Source: an uncultured Ralstonia sp. (GTDB lineage: Bacteria > Pseudomonadota > Gammaproteobacteria > Burkholderiales > Burkholderiaceae). Taken from it: a stretch of DNA of 34,308 bases. The DNA lies in assembly GCA_913056305.1 (NCBI GenBank), contig CAJXMR010000035.1, positions 1 to 34,308 of the forward strand, given 5' to 3'. The notes beneath the pieces are model-generated. The model was not told where the DNA came from. It searched no databases and was given only the letters and a program-made list of their open reading frames with translations. Position 1 is the stretch's first letter. Every line of letters starts with the position of its first letter. Both the position numbers and the translations under genes were made by a program. Shown here one piece after another: positions 16,274 through 23,276 of this stretch.

Positions 16274-17074
16274 ATGCCATTGAAGCCCAGCACTTCGAAG
16301 CCCGACAGCGATGTCACCCGTTACCGGCTGGACCGGCGCTCGCTCGAGATCGACGTGCGCCGCGAACTCGAGATGCCTTCGCGGCGCCTGTTCAACCGGC
16401 GCATTCTCACGCTTGGGGGGTTGACGATGCTCACCGGCTGCACGCTCGTCGATGATGCTTCGGTCAATGATTTCCTGGTGAAGGTCTCGCGCATGAATGA
16501 CCGCGTGCAGGCCTGGCTGTTCGACCCCAAGCGCCTTGCACCCACCTACACTGAAGCTGACCTGACGCGGCCATTCCCCTTCAACGCGTTCTACTCGATG
16601 GCGGAGGTGCCGCATGTTGATGCGTCGACATACCGGTTGGCTATGTCGGGCCTGGTCACCGGCAAGCGGAGCTGGACGCTCGACGAACTGTATCTGCTGC
16701 CGCACGCCGAACAGATCACGCGCCACATCTGCGTTGAAGGATGGAGCGCGATCGGCCGCTGGGGCGGAACGCCGTTTGCCGAATTTCTGCGCCGGGTGGG
16801 GGCCGATACGAGCGCCAAGTACGTCGGCTTCAAGTGTGCGGACGATTACTACGAGAGCATCGACATGCCGACCGCCCTGCATCCGCAGACGCTGCTGACG
16901 TTCGAATACGACGGCGCGCGGCTGCCGCCTGAATTCGGTTTCCCGATGAAGCTGCGCATGCCGACCAAGCTGGGCTACAAGAACCCGAAGCACATCATGG
17001 AGATCTTCGTCACCAACACGTTTCCGGGTGGCTATTGGGTTGACCAGGGTTACAACTGGTTCGGTGGGTCGTGA
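16274..17074 (+). CDS. MsrP/YedY-like molybdopterin-dependent oxidoreductase, Tat lipoprotein
   Basis: A 266-residue sulfite-oxidase-fold enzyme. Cys153 in RHICVEGWSAIGRWGG is the predicted molybdenum ligand. The export signal has a twin-arginine motif (SRRLFN, residues 36-41) and a lipobox (LTGC, Cys56), so it is likely a Tat-exported lipoprotein facing the periplasm. Its close match in layout is YedY1, which reduces protein Met sulfoxides in the MrpX system. A strong ribosome site (AAGGAG) supports ATG 16274, giving an unusual 33-residue stretch before the Tat motif; ATG 16373 is an alternative. The oxidised Met-rich peptide encoded upstream is the probable substrate, by inference. Confidence 0.88.
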   Translation: MPLKPSTSKPDSDVTRYRLDRRSLEIDVRRELEMPSRRLFNRRILTLGGLTMLTGCTLVDDASVNDFLVKVSRMNDRVQAWLFDPKRLAPTYTEADLTRPFPFNAFYSMAEVPHVDASTYRLAMSGLVTGKRSWTLDELYLLPHAEQITRHICVEGWSAIGRWGGTPFAEFLRRVGADTSAKYVGFKCADDYYESIDMPTALHPQTLLTFEYDGARLPPEFGFPMKLRMPTKLGYKNPKHIMEIFVTNTFPGGYWVDQGYNWFGGS

Positions 17075-17168
17075 CGGCTTGCCGAACGTCCAGTCCAGGA
17101 GCGCGTGCCGATCGGGGCAGCCAAGAGATCGATCGGACGTCCCGCTGAAACCTCATGCACGGGCCCGG

Positions 17169-17372
17169 ATGATGCAACGCCTGCTCGTACTCCTCGGTTG
17201 TTTGCTGATCGCTGTGGGCGCTGCCTGGCCTTGGCTGTCGAGCATTCCCTTTGGGCACTTGCCAGGCGACATCCATATCGTCAGGGACGGCTACTCGTTC
17301 CATTTCCCGATGACGACTTGCATCCTGGCCTCGCTGCTGCTGTCGTTCCTGATCTGGATCCTCCGACGCTGA
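17169..17372 (+). CDS. DUF2905 small membrane protein
   Basis: A 67-residue protein with two hydrophobic helices (MQRLLVLLGCLLIAVGAAW and TTCILASLLLSFLIWIL) joined by the family hallmark HLPGDIHI and ending in RR. Length and pattern fit DUF2905, whose function is not known. The start is ATG 17169, with an adjacent ATG at 17172; the ribosome site is weak. It lies 94 bp after the molybdoenzyme on the same strand, so it may be the last gene of that operon, but the gap and weak start leave this open. Confidence 0.8.
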   Translation: MMQRLLVLLGCLLIAVGAAWPWLSSIPFGHLPGDIHIVRDGYSFHFPMTTCILASLLLSFLIWILRR

Positions 17373-17767
17373 TCCGCAGCCTGCGTGCAAGCGTGCCAAA
17401 CCTCGAGCGCGCTGCTTCCTCCATCCCCGATGCACGGTTGACGGCAAGGCATGCGAAGCCTGCGCGCGATTATCGGTGTACTTATCTCAGTGTTCAGGGC
17501 TACCCGCATTCGAGCGTGCGCACTAGGCGCCGGCAGTATGTCAGGCGTGAAATCCGATCCGGATTTTGTATAGTGACCTGAAGACCGGCAGCGCCTTTCC
17601 CGCCATGCCATTGCAATGATTCGCCTGCCAGAGCGGCGGGTTGAATGGTTGCGCATCGCATGGCATCTCCTCGTCCTGTATTTGGATGCACAGGGTGGCA
17701 ATGCGGCGGGCCGGATTTTCGCGCGCATGTTGGCCGGTGCGCGAAAGCATTGGGAGACAACGCTCGC
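17373..17767. other. 395-bp non-coding region upstream of the luxR-type gene
   Basis: No convincing gene was found. It holds the probable luxR promoter and palindrome (17547-17574) and about 190 bp of leader. Short overlapping frames in the leader (for example from ATG 17616) have no ribosome site or family resemblance. No terminator was seen for the DUF2905 gene. Confidence 0.55.
17547..17574 (+). promoter_or_regulatory. Candidate promoter with central palindrome for the luxR-type gene
   Basis: GTGAAA (17547-17552) and TATAGT (17569-17574) are 16 bp apart. Between them lies a perfect dyad AAATCCG-ATC-CGGATTT (17550-17566). It does not match the CT-N12-AG lux-box form. Confidence 0.45.
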
Positions 17768-18520
17768 ATGGTGGTTCGCACATGTTCCGCAGACAACCAG
17801 ACGCCGTCATGGCGTGCCGCCTTGCTGCGCGAATTGCATGCCGCCGCCGATGCAGACGCAGCCTTCCGCACGCTACACGCCGCCGTGACCCTGCTGGGTT
17901 TCGACCATTACGCCTACGTGCTGCGCGTGGCGATCCCGATCACGCGCGGCAGCCTCGTCGCGTGGAACAACTTCCCCGACGCCTGGCGCGAGACCTATGC
18001 GGCGCGCGGCTACGCCGGCAACGATCCGATCCTGCAGTTCGGACAGCGCTGCGTGAGGCCGATGCTGTGGCCGGACGCCGGCGACATCGACGCACCATTC
18101 TGGGCGGACGCGCGCCGCTGCGGGTTGCACCACGGGTGGTCGCAAACGTTGCGCGACCACCGCGGCCTGCTCGGCACCTTCAGCCTCGCACGCGGCGCCG
18201 AGCCCATCACGCAGGACGAACTGGATGCGACCGAGCCGGAGATGATCTGGCTGGGCCAGCTCGCGCACACCACCATCAGTGACCTGACGGTGGGCCGGAT
18301 GCTGCCCGATGGTCTTGCGCGCATCCGCCTGCCGGAGCAGCAGGTCCTGCACTGGACGGCCGAGGGCAAGACGGTGGCCGAGGTGGCCGCCATCCTGGAG
18401 ATGACCGAGCGCAACGTCAGCTTCCACATCCAGAACGCCATCACCAAGCTGGACGCCGCCAACAAGACGCACGCGGTGGTCAAGGCGGCACTGCTGGGCG
18501 TGATTCCGGCCGCCAGCTAG
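17768..18520 (+). CDS. LuxR-family quorum-sensing regulator without adjacent synthase
   Basis: A 250-residue protein with an N-terminal AHL-binding domain (about 20-170) and a C-terminal LuxR helix-turn-helix (about 185-245). All hallmark positions are present: Trp73 and Tyr77, Asp86-Pro87, Trp101, the GLLGTFS Gly, and in the HTH Glu190, Leu194 and Gly200 (QQVLHWTAEGKT). It should therefore bind an acyl-homoserine lactone. It resembles SolR in overall style, but no luxI-type gene lies within the window, so here it stands as a solo. The start at 17768 is chosen for the upstream GGGAG and good domain fit; ATG 17645 is an in-frame alternative. The stop codon overlaps the convergent EAL gene stop. 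Confidence 0.85.
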   Translation: MVVRTCSADNQTPSWRAALLRELHAAADADAAFRTLHAAVTLLGFDHYAYVLRVAIPITRGSLVAWNNFPDAWRETYAARGYAGNDPILQFGQRCVRPMLWPDAGDIDAPFWADARRCGLHHGWSQTLRDHRGLLGTFSLARGAEPITQDELDATEPEMIWLGQLAHTTISDLTVGRMLPDGLARIRLPEQQVLHWTAEGKTVAEVAAILEMTERNVSFHIQNAITKLDAANKTHAVVKAALLGVIPAAS

Positions 18521-20334
18521 GCGGCTTCAAACTGGCGGGTCTTGCCGGGCAGCATCGGCTCCAGATAGAACCCGCTCTCGCTCTGCTTGGCGCGCCGTTT
18601 GGCCAGCGCGGCAGCGGTGCCGATGTCGTCGCTGTTGCGCGCGGCGCCGGGGAGCACGTGCAGCGCGCCCACCGCCATCGTCACGAAGCGGAAGAAGGCG
18701 GGCAGTCCTTTGCGATCCTCCGCATGGATGCCGCCGGCGGCGCGGTCGGCCGGGGTGTACATGCCGAGCGCGTTGTCATTGAACGTTGCCATGGCCTGCT
18801 TGATGCGGGCCTCCCAATCGTCGCTCTGGAACAGGATCAGGAAGTCGTCGCCGCCCACGTGGCCGAGAAAATCGCGCGTCGGCTCGCAGGCGGACGCCAG
18901 CACGGCGGCGCCCATCTTGAGCATCTCGTCGCCCTGCCAGTAGCCGTACTGGTCGTTGAAGGGCTTGAAGTGGTTCAGGTCGACATAGCAGGCGAAGAAT
19001 TCGGCCCGCGCCTCCAGCAGCCGCTCGATGTGCAGGTTGAGCGGGATGTTGCCGGGCAGGAAGGTGAGCGGGTTGGCGTAGCGCGCGGCCTCGATGCGGA
19101 TCTCCGTGACGGTGCGCACCAGCTCCTCGCCGGTGCCCAGGCCCAGGTAGCGGCCGTTCTCGGTGATGATGAAGCCGTCAGTCAGGTAGCGCTGGTCATC
19201 GCTCATCAGCAGCGCCGACATGTCTTCGAGCGAGGCGGACTTTTCCACCAGCACCGGCTGGCGGTTGGCAAACGCCAGTGCCGCCTTCTTGCCGTACAGC
19301 TCGCGGTGATACGGCATCGCATAGCGGTCGATGAAGGCGCGGCGCGCGATCAGGGCGAGCGGGCGCTGCGCCTCGTCAAGCAGGGCGACGGCGTGCAGGT
19401 CCGGCTGCCGGTTGAACAGGTGCAGCACATCGTCGTTGCTGCTGCGGATCGATAACGTTGGCGCGACGCGCAGCAGCTTGCTGGCGGTGATGGCGCGCCA
19501 GCCCACCCGCACCGCCTGTGGAAACACGGCAATCTGCGTGGATTGCAGCACGTGCGCCGCCTGCGCCGAGATCTCGGTGGCAGGCTCGTCCTGCGGGCGG
19601 CCCAGGAAGAACCCCTGGCCGAAGCGGATGCCGAGGTCGCGCACCACGCCCAGCTCATCGTCGGTCTCCAGCCCTTCGGCAATGATGCTGGTGGCCGCGC
19701 CCTTGAGGATCTGCTGCAGCGAGCGCGCCACGTCCAGCTTGGCCGGATGCTTGGCAATGTCGCGCACGAAATACTTGTCCAGCTTGATGAAATCCGGCGT
19801 GAGTTCGATCAGCAGGTTCAGGTTGGCATTGCCGGTGCCGAAATCGTCCAGCGCGCATTGCAGGCCAAAGTCGCGTGCCACCGACAGCTCGTGCGCGAAG
19901 GTGGCGAGGTCGCTGATCGGCGTCTGCTCGGTCAGCTCGATGACGATGCGCGACGGGTGCAGGTCGTGGTCGGCAATCGTATGCAGCATGCTGGCGTGGT
20001 CTTCGAGCAGGCGGCGTACACCGGCCGCGCTGAAGTTCAGGAACAGCTTGCCCGGCAGCCGCATGGCGGAAAAGGCATGGATGGCAATCTGCGCCGCGGT
20101 CAGTTCCAGTGCAATGGCGCTGGCCGCATCCTGAGCAGTGGCAAACAGGGCCGCGGGCGACTCCATGGCCGTGCCCACCGGGCCGCGCAGCAGCGCTTCG
20201 TATCCCAGCACCTCGCTCGTGGCCAGGCGGAAGATCGGTTGGAACACCGCGCGCAGCATCTCGGGCGCGATGCCCGGTGGCAACGGTTGGGGAGGTCTGG
20301 GTGTGTTCATGGGCATGGACGTAAGCGCGGACAT
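18517..20334 (-). CDS. EAL-CBS-GGDEF cyclic di-GMP phosphodiesterase
   Basis: A 605-residue soluble protein. The EAL domain (about 25-255) has its catalytic set: Glu46 (GYEALLRG), Asn100, Glu133 (IELTE), Asp163-Asp164 (DDFGTG), Lys184 (IKLDKYF), Glu220 and Gln240 (FGQGFF). A CBS-pair region (about 280-410) follows, then a GGDEF domain (about 415-590) whose signature is GGDDF (494-498), with no RxxD inhibitory site upstream. It most likely degrades c-di-GMP, while the GGDEF half binds nucleotide for control or is weakly active. The start is uncertain: ATG 20334 or internal ATGs at residues 7 and 9; none has a good ribosome site. Confidence 0.92.
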   Translation of the reverse strand: MSALTSMPMNTPRPPQPLPPGIAPEMLRAVFQPIFRLATSEVLGYEALLRGPVGTAMESPAALFATAQDAASAIALELTAAQIAIHAFSAMRLPGKLFLNFSAAGVRRLLEDHASMLHTIADHDLHPSRIVIELTEQTPISDLATFAHELSVARDFGLQCALDDFGTGNANLNLLIELTPDFIKLDKYFVRDIAKHPAKLDVARSLQQILKGAATSIIAEGLETDDELGVVRDLGIRFGQGFFLGRPQDEPATEISAQAAHVLQSTQIAVFPQAVRVGWRAITASKLLRVAPTLSIRSSNDDVLHLFNRQPDLHAVALLDEAQRPLALIARRAFIDRYAMPYHRELYGKKAALAFANRQPVLVEKSASLEDMSALLMSDDQRYLTDGFIITENGRYLGLGTGEELVRTVTEIRIEAARYANPLTFLPGNIPLNLHIERLLEARAEFFACYVDLNHFKPFNDQYGYWQGDEMLKMGAAVLASACEPTRDFLGHVGGDDFLILFQSDDWEARIKQAMATFNDNALGMYTPADRAAGGIHAEDRKGLPAFFRFVTMAVGALHVLPGAARNSDDIGTAAALAKRRAKQSESGFYLEPMLPGKTRQFEAA

Positions 20335-20501
20335 TCAGCATTACGGAACCATGAACACAGAGTTAAATGAATTTTTTGTGACGCTAGGCGCAGCGCGGGT
20401 TGGCGGGGGGCGCTCCCCACCACGGTGGGGCGTGGGTCAGAATGCTGCGTGCGCGTCACAAGCATGAGGCGGGCGCACGACGCCATCCATTCGCTGCGGG
20501 C

Positions 20502-20532
20502 TTGACCCTCACAGTGTGTGAGGTCCTAACCT
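20502..20532 (+). promoter_or_regulatory. MerR-type promoter with 19-bp spacer and palindromic operator
   Basis: TTGACC (20502-20507) and TAACCT (20527-20532) are 19 bp apart, the overlong spacing used by MerR activators. The spacer holds a perfect dyad CCTCACA-GTG-TGTGAGG (20507-20523). It precedes the merR gene by 29 bp, so the regulator should activate its own gene. Confidence 0.85.
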
Positions 20533-20561
20533 GCCCACAGGCCTGAAGACCGGAGCATCCC

Positions 20562-21587
20562 ATGTTGTTGAAAGTTGGCGATCTTGCCAAGCGTTGCGGA
20601 CTGAGCGTCCGCATGCTGCACCACTACGACGCCATCGGCCTGCTCGCGCCTTCGGCCCGCTCCGACAGCGGCTATCGGCTCTACGACAAGACCGACATCG
20701 CCCGGCTGCACCAGATCCAGGCGCTGCGGCGCTTCGGGATGTCGCTGGCCGAGGTCGGAGCGTTCCTGGCAAGCCCGGAAGCCTCCATTGCGCGCGTGGT
20801 GGAGCGGCAGCTCCAGATGCTCGCGCAGCAGATCGAGCAGGCCAACGTGCTGCGCGACCGGCTGTTGCGGCTGCAGGGCCAGCTCGCGCGCGGGGAGGAG
20901 CCGGAACTTGCCGAATGGCTAACCACTTTGGAATGGATGACCATGTACGACAAATACCTCTCGCAGGACGAACAGGAACGCGTCGAACGCCTCGACGCCG
21001 ATGCGCAGCGCACCGCCAAATGGACCGCGCTAGTGCAGAAGGTGCGCAGCGCGATGGACCACAAGGTGCCCGCGCGCAGCGCCGAAGCGCAGGCGCTGGC
21101 TGCGCGCTGGATGGCGCTGCTTGCCGAAGACACCGAGGTCGATCAGGTGCTGTCGGCCAAGCTGCACCGCATGCATGTGAGCGAACCCGCCATGCAGGAG
21201 CGCACCGGCATCAGCCTGGAGATGGTCGCCTACGTCATGGCCGCGGCCAACGAGCGCAAGCTGGCGATCTATGCGAAGTACCTGTCGCCGGAAGAGCTGG
21301 ATTACCTGCGCGCGAACTTCGGCAAGCGCGCCAACGAGTGGCCGGGCCTGATCGGCGAGGTTCGCGCGCAGATGGAGCAGGGCACACCGCCCGATGCGCC
21401 GGCCATGCGGCAGCTCGCCCTGCGCTGGATCGACCTGTTCCAGTCCTACGCCGGCACCAATCCGCAGACGCACGCAAAGATGCGGCAGGCCATGGAGCGC
21501 GAACCGGCATTGCTATCGGGCCCCTGGGGCGGGCCCGACATGATCGCCTACATGCGCGAGGCCATGGCGCTACTGCAGGCGGCATAA
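20562..21587 (+). CDS. MerR-family regulator with two TipAS-like domains
   Basis: A 341-residue protein. The N-terminal MerR winged helix (residues 1-70; VGDLAKRCGLSVRMLHHYDA, then IGLLAPSARSDSGYRLYDKTD) is followed by a dimerisation coiled coil (about 75-115). After it come two successive TipAS-like antibiotic-binding domains, at about 120-225 and 226-340; the paired segments YDKYLSQDEQERVERL and YAKYLSPEELDYLRANF mark the repeat. TipA-type proteins bind thiopeptides or other large drugs and then activate transcription. Most carry one such domain; two is longer than usual. No efflux or target gene is co-directional downstream, since a terminator follows directly, so it may control itself and distant genes. 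Confidence 0.88.
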   Translation: MLLKVGDLAKRCGLSVRMLHHYDAIGLLAPSARSDSGYRLYDKTDIARLHQIQALRRFGMSLAEVGAFLASPEASIARVVERQLQMLAQQIEQANVLRDRLLRLQGQLARGEEPELAEWLTTLEWMTMYDKYLSQDEQERVERLDADAQRTAKWTALVQKVRSAMDHKVPARSAEAQALAARWMALLAEDTEVDQVLSAKLHRMHVSEPAMQERTGISLEMVAYVMAAANERKLAIYAKYLSPEELDYLRANFGKRANEWPGLIGEVRAQMEQGTPPDAPAMRQLALRWIDLFQSYAGTNPQTHAKMRQAMEREPALLSGPWGGPDMIAYMREAMALLQAA

Positions 21588-21588
21588 A

Positions 21589-21626
21589 GAAAAAGCGCCC
21601 GGCCGTTTCAGGCGGGCGCTTTTTTC
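21589..21626. terminator. Bidirectional terminator between merR and DUF4349 lipoprotein gene
   Basis: The stem AAAAGCGCCCG / CGGGCGCTTTT (21591-21601, 21613-21623) encloses an 11-base loop, with T6 on the plus side and A5 on the other, so it can end both convergent genes. Confidence 0.9.
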
Positions 21627-21640
21627 TTGCTCAGCGCAAC

Positions 21641-22477
21641 TTACTCCGACCGGCTCTTGCGCTGCCGCCACTTGCGCCGCAGCTTCGCCACCCCCCAACC
21701 CAGCACCGACAGCACGAGCGCCCACGGCAGCAGATACGCCAGCGCCACGATCACCCCCGCAACAGCGTGCGCCAGCGATGGGAAGAACTCACGCAAGGCC
21801 GAGCCGATCGGTGCCCACAGGCTGCTCGCCGCGGTGCGGCGGGTCTCGAGATCGATCGTCAGCGCCTCTCGGTTGACGCGATCCATCAGGTGCGCGTTCT
21901 GGCCCTTGGCGGCTTCCAGTTCAGCCTGGGTCTCGGCCAGCTTCTCGGCAATGACCGTCAGGTCTTCCACCTTGGTGGCCTTTTGCTGCAGCTCCAGCAG
22001 CTTCGCGCGGTAGTCCTGCAGCATCGCCAGGCGCTTGTCGACTTCGGCAATCGGCTGGCCCAGGTCGTCGACGTGCGTGCCCTGGCTGACGATGCCGCCG
22101 CTCTGCGCCAGGCGCGTGCGCATGGCGCGCACGCCCTCGGTGCTGGCGCGCAGGTTCAGGTGGGCGGAGCCGCCGCGCTGGTCGCGGTCGAGCCGGATGC
22201 TGGCGTCCAGGACCGTGCAGTGCCAGGTGGCCTCCTTCAGACAGGCGTCCTGCAGCTCGCGGTACAGGCGTTCGAGCTGGTCGACCTCCACCTCCGCCTC
22301 CACACGATGCTCGTAGGCGAGAAAACGACGCTCGGGGTTGCCCGCGGCTTTGGCGCTGGCTTCCGGCGAGGGGGCGGCGGCCATGTTGGGCTGACCGCCG
22401 GCGGTGACGGCTTCTTCTTTCTTGCTGCAGGCGCTGATGGTAAGCGCGAGCACGAGGAGGAGGGCAATCCGTTTCAT
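21641..22477 (-). CDS. DUF4349 domain lipoprotein
   Basis: A 278-residue envelope protein. Residues 1-17 form a lipoprotein signal ending in the lipobox ISAC. A Lys- and Pro-rich linker is followed by the DUF4349 core (about 50-215), with a coiled-coil segment (about 145-205; VDKRLAMLQDYRAKLLELQ, KLAETQAELEAAKGQ). A transmembrane helix (about 232-265) and a basic tail, RRKWRQRKSRSE, end the protein. Members are cell-envelope proteins of unknown role. It is a single-gene unit convergent with merR and ends at their shared terminator. The family call is confident; function is open. Confidence 0.85.
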   Translation of the reverse strand: MKRIALLLVLALTISACSKKEEAVTAGGQPNMAAAPSPEASAKAAGNPERRFLAYEHRVEAEVEVDQLERLYRELQDACLKEATWHCTVLDASIRLDRDQRGGSAHLNLRASTEGVRAMRTRLAQSGGIVSQGTHVDDLGQPIAEVDKRLAMLQDYRAKLLELQQKATKVEDLTVIAEKLAETQAELEAAKGQNAHLMDRVNREALTIDLETRRTAASSLWAPIGSALREFFPSLAHAVAGVIVALAYLLPWALVLSVLGWGVAKLRRKWRQRKSRSE

Positions 22478-22587
22478 GGCAGTCGACCGCGCGCGTTGAT
22501 TTTGTGGGAGGTGTCGGTCGCGTCGGAGACGCGTTGCGAGCGCAGTCTAGCGTATTGAAGCCCGCAGATGGATCAGGGTTGGCTAAG

Positions 22588-22657
22588 GTCGTGGATGGCA
22601 TACCGGCCATCCTTCCCGCCCCGGGTAAATACCAAGACAAGACCGCCAATCCACGAC
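22588..22657. promoter_or_regulatory. Dyads upstream of the NTF2-SDR-cupin operon
   Basis: A perfect 7-bp inverted repeat GGATGGC-ATACCG-GCCATCC spans 22593-22612. In addition, GTCGTGGAT (22588-22596) is repeated inverted as ATCCACGAC (22649-22657). They lie about 90-160 bp before the first gene of the operon and may be regulator sites. The rest of the 22478-22750 gap shows nothing else clear. Confidence 0.4.
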
Positions 22658-22750
22658 AGTCTGCGCGCGGGCCGTTCTCAATAATCACTCCAGCCCGCGG
22701 CCCATTGCGGTCATGGGCTTCTGAAAATGCCTACAGGACTGGAGACGATG

Positions 22751-23257
22751 ATGGACACCGTATCGATCAGCGCGGAGCTTCGAGCCCACCGCGAACGCCT
22801 CGTGCTGGATCACTTTGCCGACGAGATCAAGCAGGACTTTGACGCCGTGCTGGCAACGTTCCCGCATCCACACTACGAGATCATTCCCAATGGGGATGTC
22901 TACGACGGCAACGATGGCGTGCGCGCGTACTACACGCAGAGCCGCAAGGCCTTTCCCGACCAGCGCAGCGAGATCATCAAGCTGCGCCACACGGAAGATG
23001 CCGTCATCGTCGAGTTCTGGCTGCTGGGCACGCACCGGGGCGTGCTCAGGGGGCTGCCGCCCACCGGCAGCAGCTTCCGCTGCCGCATGATCGCGCTGTT
23101 CCTCTTTGATGGCGAGACGCTGATCTGCGAGCGGATCTACTTCGACAGCATGACGATGATGCGCCAGCTGCTCGCCGGGCTGCCGGCGCCAGCCCAGCTG
23201 CAGGCGCTGTCCGGCATGCTTGGTAAGGCGGAGGCGCAGTCCGCCGCCACGGCCTGA
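22751..23257 (+). CDS. NTF2/SnoaL-like protein
   Basis: A 168-residue protein with the cone-shaped NTF2-like fold pattern: an N-terminal helix, then FPHPHYEIIPNGDVYDGNDG and YYTQSRKAFPDQRSEIIKLR, and late beta strands (VIVEFWLLGTHRG, CRMIALFLFDGETLICERIYF). SnoaL-type members act on polyketide-like or small cyclic substrates, and others only bind ligands. ATG 22751 is preferred over the adjacent ATG 22748 because the GGAG at 22741 is then six bases away. It is the first gene of a likely three-gene operon with an SDR and a dioxygenase-like cupin. Its reaction is unknown; isomerase or hydrolase action on an aromatic ketone pathway is conceivable. Confidence 0.75.
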   Translation: MDTVSISAELRAHRERLVLDHFADEIKQDFDAVLATFPHPHYEIIPNGDVYDGNDGVRAYYTQSRKAFPDQRSEIIKLRHTEDAVIVEFWLLGTHRGVLRGLPPTGSSFRCRMIALFLFDGETLICERIYFDSMTMMRQLLAGLPAPAQLQALSGMLGKAEAQSAATA

Positions 23258-23276
23258 TGCGGACGGACCAACAGCG

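Noticed and set aside
17579-17592. CTG-N8-CAG element near the luxR-type gene as a lux box
   Set aside because: Lux boxes follow CT-N12-AG; the spacing here is two bases short and the flanks do not match.
17616-17888. Plus-strand open frame beginning MIRLPERRVEW before the luxR-type gene
   Set aside because: No ribosome site, no family resemblance, and its 3' half lies in another frame of the luxR-type gene.
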